Shown: positions 27,770 through 36,302 of the stretch, in pieces
Position numbering within the stretch: position 1 is the first letter of the stretch
How the letters are laid out: each line of letters begins with the position of its first letter
Origin: a virus
Strand: one strand, 5' to 3'
Virus record (IMG/VR): IMGVR_UViG_3300050120_000149
Location: 1-37,587 of that record
Length of the DNA stretch: 37,587 nucleotides
Made by a program: the position numbers and the translations under genes
The notes under the pieces: generated by a model
What the model was told of the DNA's origin: nothing
Database searches by the model: none
Seen by the model: the letters and a program-made list of their open reading frames with translations, nothing else

Positions 27770-28480
27770 ATGAGTCAACAGGACCCCGAACAAATGCAAG
27801 GAGCCCAACCCGCAGCGCCAGCGCCCGCGGTCGAGGCTCCTGTTGCTCAACCTGCCGTCGAACGGCAAATCGATCCGAGCTACGTTGCGCAGTTGGAAAA
27901 CTACGCACGGCAGCAACAGGCCGAAATCAATCGGTACGAGTCGGTCAAAGAAGACCTCGACTGGATGCTCGAAGACCCCACGCGGGTCGAAGGCGTCAAG
28001 CGGTACCGGAACGCCTATACCGAGGCGGCCAAGCCGAAGTTTGATCCGGCTATCGAGCCGGTCATGGAATACGTCAAGAGCGAAATCGCTCCGGTCCGTG
28101 AGTGGGTGGACGGCCAGCGCAAGAGCGCCGAGCAACGCGCTCAGGCCGAACGTCAGAGCTACGAAGCCGAGAACATGCGCTATCTGCAGCGCATTACGGC
28201 AGAGCAGAAACTTTCACCCGAACAGCAGATGAAGCTCGCCGGCTATGCCGACGCAGCTGCTCAACGCCTTGGCCGCAACGTACCGATTGAAGAAGCCTGG
28301 AAAGACTTCAGCGGCGGGTGGGGCCAGCCCAAGACGGACGCGGCGAAAGCCCCGGTCCTTCGCTCAGAAGAAGGCGCGGTGGGCGTTCCTGGCCCCTCCG
28401 CACCGGATAGTAAACGCTGGGTTACCGACTTTCACGGCGCGCTCGCCGATGCACTCAGAGCCGAACAGAAATCGGCATAG
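27770..28480 (+). CDS. Putative scaffolding protein
   Basis: A 236-residue, acidic, Gln/Ala/Glu-rich helical protein: PSYVAQLENYARQQQAEINR, then REWVDGQRKSAEQRAQAERQ with coiled-coil rhythm. The N-terminal ~35 residues are Ala/Pro/Gln low complexity. It sits directly before the major capsid gene, with a TAGGAG ribosome site, the standard place of scaffolding proteins, which shape the procapsid and then leave. No protease motif is seen. Assigned by composition and position. Confidence 0.65.
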   Translation: MSQQDPEQMQGAQPAAPAPAVEAPVAQPAVERQIDPSYVAQLENYARQQQAEINRYESVKEDLDWMLEDPTRVEGVKRYRNAYTEAAKPKFDPAIEPVMEYVKSEIAPVREWVDGQRKSAEQRAQAERQSYEAENMRYLQRITAEQKLSPEQQMKLAGYADAAAQRLGRNVPIEEAWKDFSGGWGQPKTDAAKAPVLRSEEGAVGVPGPSAPDSKRWVTDFHGALADALRAEQKSA

Positions 28481-28489
28481 GAGTAATCA

Positions 28490-29506
28490 ATGCCGAACTA
28501 TTCAAGCTCGTATACCTTCTCAAACCCGCTTCAAGTGATGACGCGGGAAGCCGTTATCTCCGATGTGATCTTCGACCAGAACTTCACGAAGTCTGGTAAG
28601 TTCATGCAGTACATGCTCCAAAAGGGCATGGTCGATGACAAAAAGGGCGGCGCGGCGCTGACCTGGCAAAACAACTTCGGCTCTTCGCCGAATACCGTTG
28701 CCTTCGACGGCGACGACAACTTGCCGATCGCGTCGATGACCAACAACCTTCAGCGCGCAGCACTCCCTTGGCGCGCCTACGCGGACGCCTTGGTGCTCGC
28801 GGTGCTGGACGTCGTGGACAATGAGGACTCCCCGGAGGCTCTTGCGAGCCTTGTCGAAGGCCAGTTGGACATTACGAAGATGTCGCTGGTTGATCGGCTC
28901 GCGGGCGACATCCTGACTAACACGCCGTCGATCAACCCGAAGGGCCTGGACGGTATCGCCGAGGCCATCGACTCGGGCACGGTCGCGCCGACGTACGCCG
29001 GTATCGGTCGCACGCAGTTCGGTACGCGCTGGCAGTCCACCGTGAACTACGCGGTGCCGTCTACGACGAGCATCCTGAACACGATTCACATGAACGACCT
29101 CACGGCGTCGATTGATAACCAGCGCCCGGATGCGTACTTCTGCAACACGCTCATGTTCGGGCAAATCATCGAGTCGCTGTTTGCGCAAGACGCCTATATC
29201 CAGCCGGAGATGGCGCGCGCAGCCGGTGGCAACGATCTGATTTTCAACGGTAACCCGCTCTACATCGACAACCACATTCCGACGGGCGTGGCGAGTCCGA
29301 ACGGAACGGCCGGCACCTACGGTCAGTTCCTCGGGATCAACTCGACGTATCTCCGGTACATCATCAATCCGAAGATGCGGTTCTCGGTCACCGACTGGAT
29401 CGCAGCGCAGAACAGCGGCACGGTGTTCGTGCGTATCTTCTTCCGCGGCAACCTCGTGGTTCCGAAACCGGCCGCCCACTTCACTTTCTGGTACCAAGGG
29501 ACCTAA
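28490..29506 (+). CDS. Major capsid protein
   Basis: A 338-residue protein preceded by ATAGGAG. N-terminal MTREAVISDVIFDQNFTKSG, then LTWQNNFGSSPNTVAFDGDD, KMSLVDRLAGDILTNTPSIN, and C-terminal GTVFVRIFFRGNLVVPKPAA with the F-x-x-R-G beta-hinge typical of HK97-fold coat proteins in podoviruses. It forms the icosahedral shell. Its place between scaffold and small head proteins supports this. No exceptional insertion is seen. Confidence 0.8.
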   Translation: MPNYSSSYTFSNPLQVMTREAVISDVIFDQNFTKSGKFMQYMLQKGMVDDKKGGAALTWQNNFGSSPNTVAFDGDDNLPIASMTNNLQRAALPWRAYADALVLAVLDVVDNEDSPEALASLVEGQLDITKMSLVDRLAGDILTNTPSINPKGLDGIAEAIDSGTVAPTYAGIGRTQFGTRWQSTVNYAVPSTTSILNTIHMNDLTASIDNQRPDAYFCNTLMFGQIIESLFAQDAYIQPEMARAAGGNDLIFNGNPLYIDNHIPTGVASPNGTAGTYGQFLGINSTYLRYIINPKMRFSVTDWIAAQNSGTVFVRIFFRGNLVVPKPAAHFTFWYQGT

Positions 29507-29519
29507 GGAGTTATCGATC

Positions 29520-29777
29520 ATGGCACAAGAAAAAAAGAGCGGCGAGCCGCACTACGTTCTCACTCCGGGCAAGTTGATGGCAGGCCCGTCGATCTTCGCC
29601 AACGGCTTCCCGGGTAACCCGGCGGCGCCGAAGCTCCGTGGTGACGCGAAGGCTGTCGGCTCGGCGAACTACCCGATGGGCGCGAAGAACGCAGCCAACA
29701 CGGGCCCGTTCAAAGCGTTCGGTATCCGTGGCGAAAACCAAAATGGTAAGGGCGGCAAGAAAGGCCTGGGCGACTAA
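29520..29777 (+). CDS. Small Gly/Lys-rich head protein (putative)
   Basis: An 85-residue product starting MAQEKKSGEPHYVLTPGKLM and ending in a basic Gly/Lys tail GKGGKKGLGD. The middle is low-complexity (FANGFPGNPAAPKLRGDAKA). The start follows AAGGAG after the capsid stop. It fits a small decoration or minor head protein, but no family is recognised. Confidence 0.5.
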   Translation: MAQEKKSGEPHYVLTPGKLMAGPSIFANGFPGNPAAPKLRGDAKAVGSANYPMGAKNAANTGPFKAFGIRGENQNGKGGKKGLGD

Positions 29778-29779
29778 CT

Positions 29780-31027
29780 ATGAGTTTCATCGGCACGACC
29801 CAAACGGGTCCCGGAGCGGACACTTACCGCTTTCAGTCTCCCGGCATCATTCCGGTCGGCGCGTCGGCGGTTATCAATACCGGCACGATGGTCCGTCGAA
29901 ATGTCACCGCCGTTCAGGGTCAGAACCCGGGCGTCTACAACTGGACGCCCACGGTTCCCGGCGTCTGCGGTGGCGATATGGTCACCCTTCCGACGTCGGC
30001 TAACGGTGGCCCGGTCTACGGCGTCTACTCCGGCTCAACGGTCGCGAATACGTCTACCGGCGCGGTCGCGACCTCGGTTGTCACGGCGCTGATGACCCGT
30101 GCGGGCATAACGCCCACGCTGGTCGGTGCCGCTTCCGGCGGTATTGCCGTGACGGTCGGTTGCCAAGTCGGCTTGAGTTCGCTCATCTCGGGCGGCCTGG
30201 GTGTGCTTGCGAATAACATCGGTGCGCCGGTGAACTTCGCGCAGGCGCTTACGGGCCCGGCCTCACAGGGTCTGATCGGTACGGTGGTCGGCTACCCGAT
30301 TGCTACGGCACTCGTTAGCGCGGTTACGGCTGGCACCTCGGTTGCGTCGCCGGTATATAATACGGCGGGCCTGCAAATCGGCTCGACCGCACAGCCCGCG
30401 CTCACGATCAACCCCGGTGCTCCGAACGCCGAAGTCGTTACGTTCTCCTCGGTCGGTCCGGGTGTTGCTGCACAGTTGAACCTTACCTTCGGCGGTACGT
30501 CTGCCGGTTCACCGTCAACCGTGCTCGTCTTCGGGAACGCTTCGACCGGAGCAATCCCGCAGGTTCCGGGTGGCATCTTCGCCGTCTCGCTGGCGATGAC
30601 CACGGGTAACACGGCAGCGGCTGCGGCAACGCAGTTCACCTCGTTCTTCAATGCGCAGACCGCTGCGCTCGGCGTAGCACCCACGAACATTCTAGGTGTG
30701 CAGGGCATTCAGCCGTTCGGTATCGCAACGGCGGCCACGTCGGTCGTATCGATTACAGCCGCTATCGCATCGCCGCTCTACAGCGTCGTGCCGGTGTCGA
30801 TCCTTGCCGCCGGTGCCTCGTCGTTCGCTTCGGGCGGCACGTCGTGGGGCGCAACCTCGGCTGGTGCGTATCCGACCACGTTCGGTACGTTCATAAACAA
30901 CCACTTGGCAAACGAGCCGGTAATCGGCGTGCAGACGACCTACGGCGCGAGCATCTGTCCGGTTCCGGGTCAACCGGGCGGAGCAAATGTTGCGCTAGCG
31001 CAAGTCGATCTTGAGTACCTCATCTGA
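29780..31027 (+). CDS. Gly/Ser/Thr-rich beta-structured virion protein
   Basis: A 415-residue product with long runs of Gly, Ser, Thr, Ala and Val in beta-like patterns (GVYSGSTVANTSTGAVATSV; AVTAGTSVASPVYN) and only three Cys. Such proteins are usually head decoration fibres or tail tube components. It starts 2 bases after the previous gene and overlaps the next basic peptide by 1 base. The role is inferred; no helical coiled coil and no catalytic motif are seen. Confidence 0.55.
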   Translation: MSFIGTTQTGPGADTYRFQSPGIIPVGASAVINTGTMVRRNVTAVQGQNPGVYNWTPTVPGVCGGDMVTLPTSANGGPVYGVYSGSTVANTSTGAVATSVVTALMTRAGITPTLVGAASGGIAVTVGCQVGLSSLISGGLGVLANNIGAPVNFAQALTGPASQGLIGTVVGYPIATALVSAVTAGTSVASPVYNTAGLQIGSTAQPALTINPGAPNAEVVTFSSVGPGVAAQLNLTFGGTSAGSPSTVLVFGNASTGAIPQVPGGIFAVSLAMTTGNTAAAAATQFTSFFNAQTAALGVAPTNILGVQGIQPFGIATAATSVVSITAAIASPLYSVVPVSILAAGASSFASGGTSWGATSAGAYPTTFGTFINNHLANEPVIGVQTTYGASICPVPGQPGGANVALAQVDLEYLI

Positions 31028-31158
31028 TGGCAAAAGCCGAGGCGAAGTTCGCGTCTCGCGAGGATGCAGACGAACGGGACGCATCGCGCGAGAACAAGCC
31101 CGACCGCAAGAGCGGTCGCAAGTCCAAGTCTAAACGCGGCAGTTTCCGAAAGAAGTAA
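31027..31158 (+). CDS. 43-residue charged peptide with basic tail
   Basis: The product starts MAKAEAKFASREDADERDAS and ends in a Lys/Arg/Ser tail (KSGRKSKSKRGSFRKK). The acidic/basic first half leads to a polycation, the third such tail in the head-gene block. It starts in a TGATG overlap with the large beta-rich gene and precedes another virion gene by 3 bases. DNA or capsid contact is plausible. Confidence 0.5.
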   Translation: MAKAEAKFASREDADERDASRENKPDRKSGRKSKSKRGSFRKK

Positions 31159-31161
31159 CGC

Positions 31162-31959
31162 ATGGCAACTCTCAACGATAAGATCATCGAAGCGGCCACG
31201 AAGCAAAACCGCCAGTTCATGGAAGAAATGGGCAAGTGGGTACGCGTTACCCTCTTGGCCCCCTACACGGATTGGCGCACGGGCGCAGATGTTGTCACCA
31301 TGCGGTTTGGCTCAACGGCGGCGAAGATCGTCGGCGAGGACGTCGCTGGTGAAGATAACGATGTGATCGACCTCACCCGCAAGCAAGCCAACATCATCCC
31401 GGGCCGTCCGATTCACTACCATCTCTCGTGGGATGATAAGACCGAGTTCAAGTGTGGTGGAGACTTCGGCTGCGCGAACGAACCGCTCGAAATCGGCAAG
31501 GTCATTACGATGCCGTTGCCGGCTGCCGAGAACTGGTTTGGTCGCTGGATGCGCTTCAATAAGGTCTACGCACCGGGAGAGAATCCCGACCCGTACGATT
31601 CGATTCAGCATCAGCAGAAGCTCGTTGCCGCACGTTGGGGCGATTACAAGCTGCGCCAGTTCGACTCGCGCATCGACGCGCCAAAGTCGTGGCGGAAGCT
31701 TGAGAAGATCGGTGCTCCTGCCGTGCCGAACGTCGAAATCGTGCGTTTGGATACGCAGTTCCGGGCGATTCCGAACTCGTCGTTCAAGCCGTGGGAAACG
31801 TATCAGTTCACGAAGGACGTTGTTGAGGATCGTTGGTCGGAGAATCCGCAAGATCGCATCATGTCGTTCACCGAATCGCAGCTCAAAGAGTACATTGCGA
31901 ATGCGGTGGCCGAATCGGGTCGCGGCAACAACATGCCGCAGAAGGCAGCGCGAGTGTAA
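31162..31959 (+). CDS. Conserved-looking virion protein, 265 residues
   Basis: The product starts MATLNDKIIEAATKQNRQFM. It reads as a soluble globular protein with many Trp/Tyr/Asp (WRTGADVVTMRFGSTAAK; YHLSWDDKTEFKCGGDFGC) and a helical C-terminal end (FTESQLKEYIANAVAESGRG). It has two Cys near the middle. It lies between head and connector genes, so a head-completion role is likely; the specific function is unknown. Confidence 0.5.
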   Translation: MATLNDKIIEAATKQNRQFMEEMGKWVRVTLLAPYTDWRTGADVVTMRFGSTAAKIVGEDVAGEDNDVIDLTRKQANIIPGRPIHYHLSWDDKTEFKCGGDFGCANEPLEIGKVITMPLPAAENWFGRWMRFNKVYAPGENPDPYDSIQHQQKLVAARWGDYKLRQFDSRIDAPKSWRKLEKIGAPAVPNVEIVRLDTQFRAIPNSSFKPWETYQFTKDVVEDRWSENPQDRIMSFTESQLKEYIANAVAESGRGNNMPQKAARV

Positions 31960-32174
31960 TGGGATTCGACGTATTCAAGAAGGACGAGAACTACCACAAG
32001 CCGCGTCCGACCGGGATCGATCAGACCCCGATTATTCGGAACGTAGTGGGCAACGGCTCGCAGTACGATCAGTCCTGGAAGGTCGGCAACGGCCCGAACT
32101 GGTCAGAGCGTACGGAGACGGACCATAAGACCAACGCGCTTGACCAGGCGTTCTTTCGTCGTTCAAAGGGCTAG
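31959..32174 (+). CDS. Small polar protein upstream of connector gene
   Basis: A 71-residue product starting MGFDVFKKDENYHKPRPTGI. Polar, Asn/Thr/Lys-rich (VGNGSQYDQSWKVGNG; ERTETDHKTNALDQAFF), probably beta or partly disordered. The start at 31959 overlaps the previous TAA. Its 3' end contains the AGGAG for the connector gene. Virion component inferred from position only. Confidence 0.45.
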   Translation: MGFDVFKKDENYHKPRPTGIDQTPIIRNVVGNGSQYDQSWKVGNGPNWSERTETDHKTNALDQAFFRRSKG

Positions 32175-32183
32175 GAGTCGTGC

Positions 32184-33329
32184 GTGGTTCTCGAAGACCT
32201 AGAAAACATGGTTCTGCTGCAACTCCAAGAGTCGAACATCAATTTCGGCTCGCAGCCGGTCTATGCCACGGGCGCGAACTACGCGCAGTCCACGCTTGAC
32301 TTCGCCCTCAACCGGGCGTACGCGAAGACGCTTGCGGACATCGGGGACATTGCGCTTGAATCGCAAGTCCTTACGTTCCCGTCTGTTAGCCAGCAATATG
32401 CCTATTCTGTTCCCATCGGGCAAAGCGCCAGCGCGACGGTAAGCACCGTTCTCGGCACCACGCCCCTAACGGGCGTTGTGCTGACGGTGACGATCAACGG
32501 GACCCCCGTAACGTATACATGCAACTCGACCGATGGCGTGCTCTCGGCGCTCACGCAGTTGATGAACAACGTCAATTTGAACACGACCCTAGTCGTGAAC
32601 GCGAGCCCGGTGCTGACTCCGTGTCAGCAGGCGCTTAACGCTGCGTCATCGTTCACCATTCGTGCTTTTATCCCGGGTATTGCCGGAAACTCGATTACGC
32701 TCACAGTCAGTTCCTCGAACGCAGCTAAGATCAGCATTGCCGCTTCGAGTGCAACGCTTTTAGGTGGGACCGCCGCGAGCCCGGACATTCGCACGTTGCG
32801 CCGCATCTATTATCAGCCGCTCGGGCTGACGTACAACCTCTCACGCGCTCCGGGCGTCCGGCTCATCTCGTGGGACGAATACGAGACGAAACTGGTCGAT
32901 GGCTACATGCAGTCTTTCAGCGCCGGTCAGTTCCCGGACTACGTTGCGATGAACAGCACGCGCACGAAGCTGCATCTCTACCCGACGCCGTACGAGTCGG
33001 GCGATACGATCACGTTCGAATACGCGCCGCAGTTGACGAACAACGCGAGCATTCCGGCCACGTCCTACGGCTATCTCTCGGCCTCGACTGATGTTCCGCT
33101 CTTGCCCGAAGATGCGCAGGACCTCATTTGGATGTACGCCTGCTATCTCTTGTGGCCGAAGGCGCGTGAACTTGGGACGGCTCAACTCTACAAGCAGATG
33201 TACCAAGAGAAGCTGACGCAAGTGATCGAGAATTATATGCAGGCGAGTGCTGGCGCATCGTTTGGTATCCGTGACAAGAGCGACTTGGCCTCGCAGGGGT
33301 ACGGCTTCTCGAATTGGTTTAGTTCATGA
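32184..33329 (+). CDS. Head-tail connector (P22 gp4-like) with inserted beta domain
   Basis: A 381-residue product with a GTG start behind AGGAG. The N-terminal ~70 residues (QSTLDFALNRAYAKTLADIG) and C-terminal ~170 residues (DIRTLRRIYYQPLGLTYNLS; LLPEDAQDLIWMYACYLLWP) fit podoviral head-completion or adaptor proteins. Between them, about residues 70-190, lies a Thr/Val/Ser-rich beta-sandwich-like insertion (TTPLTGVVLTVTINGTPVTY; SITLTVSSSNAAKISIAAS). It is longer than typical gp4-like adaptors. The insertion could project from the connector and bind a surface. Confidence 0.6.
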   Translation: MVLEDLENMVLLQLQESNINFGSQPVYATGANYAQSTLDFALNRAYAKTLADIGDIALESQVLTFPSVSQQYAYSVPIGQSASATVSTVLGTTPLTGVVLTVTINGTPVTYTCNSTDGVLSALTQLMNNVNLNTTLVVNASPVLTPCQQALNAASSFTIRAFIPGIAGNSITLTVSSSNAAKISIAASSATLLGGTAASPDIRTLRRIYYQPLGLTYNLSRAPGVRLISWDEYETKLVDGYMQSFSAGQFPDYVAMNSTRTKLHLYPTPYESGDTITFEYAPQLTNNASIPATSYGYLSASTDVPLLPEDAQDLIWMYACYLLWPKARELGTAQLYKQMYQEKLTQVIENYMQASAGASFGIRDKSDLASQGYGFSNWFSS

Positions 33330-33673
33330 ATAACACGCAGATCGGCAAGACCTCGGGCGGGCCGTCCATGCTCACGGAAGCGCGCAATGCGACCGCGGCG
33401 CAGATTCCGTTCGTTCTGCCGCAGGTCATCTTCAAGGGCGGGCTCACGCAGCAGAGGATGGGCCAGGGGCTGCTTGCGCAAGTCGCGGCGGCCTCGGCGA
33501 GTACGAACTATACGATTGCGCACAATCTCGGGCATCCGATCAACTGTGTCTGGGTCGTCATGGCCCCGACTGGGACGTTTGCCCCGACCATTGCGATTAC
33601 GTCAAATACAACCCAATCGGTCACCGTGAAGTTCAGCACGGCGGCCAATCCCGTTACGGTGGCCTTGTTTTAG
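33326..33673 (+). CDS. Small beta-rich virion protein
   Basis: A 115-residue product starting MNNTQIGKTSGGPSMLTEAR in an ATGA overlap. A helical/Gly head is followed by a compact beta domain (STNYTIAHNLGHPINCVWVV; IAITSNTTQSVTVKFS). The pattern H-N-L-G-H-x-x-x-C-V-W-V-V-M resembles C-terminal beta domains of phage head/tail fibre proteins. Role inferred; part of the late operon. Confidence 0.55.
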   Translation: MNNTQIGKTSGGPSMLTEARNATAAQIPFVLPQVIFKGGLTQQRMGQGLLAQVAAASASTNYTIAHNLGHPINCVWVVMAPTGTFAPTIAITSNTTQSVTVKFSTAANPVTVALF

Positions 33674-34237
33674 ATGTCATTTTTAGCACCACTTCTTGGC
33701 GGACTCGTTTCGGGCGGGTTAGGGATGCTTGGAATGAACCAAGCAAATTCCGCGACGATCAACGCGCAAAACCAAGCGCAGCAGAACGCAGCGAACACCG
33801 CGGCGAACTCAACCGCGGCGGCCAAGCAGAGCCAACAGCAAGCCCTTCAGCAAGCCCTCTCGAACCTCGCGCAGTACCAGCAATCGAACCCCTCGCCCAT
33901 TAGCCAGCTTGGTGCAATTCAAGGGCCGTCGCAGAGCGGTGCGCAGCAATCATTCGGCGGCGGCGTGCAAGGCTCGCAGGCACCGCAGCAACAACAGCAG
34001 ATGCAGATGCCGCAAGGGATGCAGCGTCAGCAGCCGCAGCAGATGCCGCAGCAGCAACCGCAGCAAAATCTTCAAGGGGCAGTTGCTGGACAGTCGCCGG
34101 GTACGAATCAGCCGCCCCAGCAACCGCCAGGACAGGATTTTAGCCGGCTTCAGCAGTTGTCCCCGCTGGTACAGCAGATGCTCCAAGGTCAGCGTACGCC
34201 GCAGCCGATGGGACGTTCTAGTGGCGGGGCGATGTAA
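33674..34237 (+). CDS. Gln-rich ejection protein (P22 gp7-like position)
   Basis: A 187-residue product. The N-terminus SFLAPLLGGLVSGGLGMLGM is a glycine-zipper-like amphipathic segment, as in ejected proteins that insert in membranes. The remainder is Gln/Ala/Asn low complexity with CAG/CAA runs (about 33980-34075 in DNA). First of four ejection-type genes before lysis, matching the gp7-gp20-gp16 block of P22. Probably stored in the head and ejected to form the trans-envelope channel. Confidence 0.55.
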   Translation: MSFLAPLLGGLVSGGLGMLGMNQANSATINAQNQAQQNAANTAANSTAAAKQSQQQALQQALSNLAQYQQSNPSPISQLGAIQGPSQSGAQQSFGGGVQGSQAPQQQQQMQMPQGMQRQQPQQMPQQQPQQNLQGAVAGQSPGTNQPPQQPPGQDFSRLQQLSPLVQQMLQGQRTPQPMGRSSGGAM

Positions 34238-35478
34238 TGGCTGGACTTTCTCCGCAGCAAATCGCCGCGATCCAATCCGCCGCTCAAGCTGGAATAACAG
34301 GCGAGCAGCAGCACCAAACGGCCTCACAATTTGAAGGCCAAGGCATCGACAATTCTCTCGCCAGCTCGGGCCTTTTTGATCCATCACAACTGAACGCCAT
34401 TGCCCAGGGTTGGAATTATGGTACGAATGGGCAATGGGGCAATGGGCCAACCTCGGCGATCTCTGATTTTACCGGGCAAATTGACTCAGCGTTGCAAGGC
34501 GCAAACGCGAATCAGTCCTCGATTGCCGCAATGGCTCCCTCGTCAACGAGCCCGAATGCCCAGGCGATTGCCGGGACGCCCGCAACGGCTACCACGGCGG
34601 CAACCGCGCCATATAACCCGCTTCAGCCTGCGTACTTGTCGCAGCCCGCAACGCTGAACGCAACGACGGTGCAGCCGCAGTATGCGAGTTCTGCCGGGTA
34701 CAACGCGCAAACGCTCAACCCGCAACTGACGAACTCGCTCGGCTCGGGGAACACGGTCAATGCGCTCGTGAGCGCGAACCAGCCGCAGTTCCAGCAGCAA
34801 GATCAGCAGATGATGCAGATGCTGGCAACGTCCGGCATGGCTCCGTCATCGACCGCTGGGCAGACAGCGTTTAACAATCTCTCGCAACAGCAACTTGCCG
34901 GGATGGACCCGAGCATCGCTGCGGCCATCCAGAACTCCCAGAGCAACCAACTCAACGCAGGCCAGTACAACACCTCGGCGCTCAACAGCGCCGGTCAGTA
35001 CAACGCGGGCAATCAGCAGAACGCCAACCAGTACAATGCAACGACCGGGAACACCGCAGCGCAAAACAATGCCAACGCGCTCAATACTGCGGCTGGAACG
35101 AATGTTGCCAATCAAAATTCGCAGCAAGCATATAACGCAAGTGCTTACAATAACGCGGGCAACAACTATTTCAATGCGATGACCGGGCAGTACAACAACA
35201 ACGCGAACGCCTTTAACAACATCAACAACGCCGGGCTGACTGGCTCGCAGACCACGGCGAACACGGCGCAGGCTGGCGCGAACAACCTCGCGTCCGGGCA
35301 GCAGAGCACATTCCCAACGTACAGCAACCCGTACGGTGGTATTTCATCGAGTCAGTTCGGGAGCGCGGGAGCGTACCCGTCGCAATCATCGAATACGAGT
35401 AACAATTACAACTACGGCGGCACGGCGGTCAGCGATCAAACCGGAACGCCGACTGACCAATCGGCGATGGGCTACTAA
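34237..35478 (+). CDS. Asn/Gln/Ala-rich ejection protein
   Basis: A 413-residue product. Residues ~200-400 are extremely rich in Asn, Ala, Gln and Tyr in loosely repeated units (SALNSAGQYNAGNQQNANQY; NNAGNNYFNAMTGQYNNNAN). The N-terminal third is more ordered. TAATG overlaps at both ends. Low-complexity ejection proteins with Asn-rich repeats occur in P22-like phages; the same role is inferred. No Cys. Confidence 0.55.
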   Translation: MAGLSPQQIAAIQSAAQAGITGEQQHQTASQFEGQGIDNSLASSGLFDPSQLNAIAQGWNYGTNGQWGNGPTSAISDFTGQIDSALQGANANQSSIAAMAPSSTSPNAQAIAGTPATATTAATAPYNPLQPAYLSQPATLNATTVQPQYASSAGYNAQTLNPQLTNSLGSGNTVNALVSANQPQFQQQDQQMMQMLATSGMAPSSTAGQTAFNNLSQQQLAGMDPSIAAAIQNSQSNQLNAGQYNTSALNSAGQYNAGNQQNANQYNATTGNTAAQNNANALNTAAGTNVANQNSQQAYNASAYNNAGNNYFNAMTGQYNNNANAFNNINNAGLTGSQTTANTAQAGANNLASGQQSTFPTYSNPYGGISSSQFGSAGAYPSQSSNTSNNYNYGGTAVSDQTGTPTDQSAMGY

Positions 35479-36302
35479 TGCCGACCTATCAGCTTCAGAG
35501 TCCGCTTGGCGCTGGCCTTGCCGATGCGGCTGGGTTCATGGCGGGCGACACGGAGAAAAAGCGGTATCAGGCCGAGCAACAGCGTCAGGCTGGTATTGAT
35601 GCGCAGGCCGCTGCGCTTAGTCAATCGCAAATTGGCAAGAATACTCAGGATATTGCAGCCTCAAAGGCTCAGGTCACGCGGCAAGACCTCGATTCAGCCT
35701 CAACGCGCGTTCACCAAGCTGCGCAAGATGCACTTGAGAAGGCGAAATTCACCTATTCGCAGACGCACGACGCGGCGGTCTACAAACAAGAGCAACAACG
35801 CATCAATAACGCGATGACCTTGGGACTTGGGCAAATTGCGGCCTCTAAGTATTCGGCTGATTTGTCGGCAAAAACCTCAACGGCTATCGCGACCATTTCG
35901 GCGGCGACGCAACGGCGCGGCCAGGACGTCGGCGCGGCGAGCGAGCGTCGTGGACAAGATCTATCTGCCAGTACGGCGGCGGCAAACCGCGCTCAAGAGG
36001 GGAGCGAGTTCTCGCAAAGTCAAGCAACGACGCGGCGCGGCCAAGACATTGGACTTAAGGAATATACGGCGGGCTATCGTGGTAACGTGAACAAGGCGTT
36101 CGCGCCGGACCTCAATACGATCAAGTCCAATCCGACCTTTAAGACGCTGCCAATCAATCAGCAGTTGACGATTCAACAGGGCGTTACGAAGTACGGCGCG
36201 CAGGCATTTCTCGACAAACTCCAACAGAATCCGAATGACCCGCCGCCGGGAACCACGCCACAGGATGCACAAGCAATCGTGCAGTTCCTGACTGGTGGCT
36301 GA
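35478..36302 (+). CDS. Helical ejection protein with RRGQD repeats
   Basis: A 274-residue product. Long Ala/Gln/Ser-rich helices carry the motif R-R-G-Q-D three times (TQRRGQDVGAASERRGQDLS; TTRRGQDIGL) at intervals of 13 and ~30 residues. The C-terminus (FLDKLQQNPNDPPPGTTPQD) resembles a small folded cap. Repeated R-R-G-Q-D within coiled coils is seen in other podoviral internal proteins. It overlaps the next gene's GTG start by 8 bases. Confidence 0.6.
   Translation: MPTYQLQSPLGAGLADAAGFMAGDTEKKRYQAEQQRQAGIDAQAAALSQSQIGKNTQDIAASKAQVTRQDLDSASTRVHQAAQDALEKAKFTYSQTHDAAVYKQEQQRINNAMTLGLGQIAASKYSADLSAKTSTAIATISAATQRRGQDVGAASERRGQDLSASTAAANRAQEGSEFSQSQATTRRGQDIGLKEYTAGYRGNVNKAFAPDLNTIKSNPTFKTLPINQQLTIQQGVTKYGAQAFLDKLQQNPNDPPPGTTPQDAQAIVQFLTGG

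Noticed and set aside
28520-29521. 333-codon minus-strand frame opposite the capsid gene
   Set aside because: It is a Arg/Val/Asp-rich mirror of a well-supported major capsid gene; no promoter or ribosome site.
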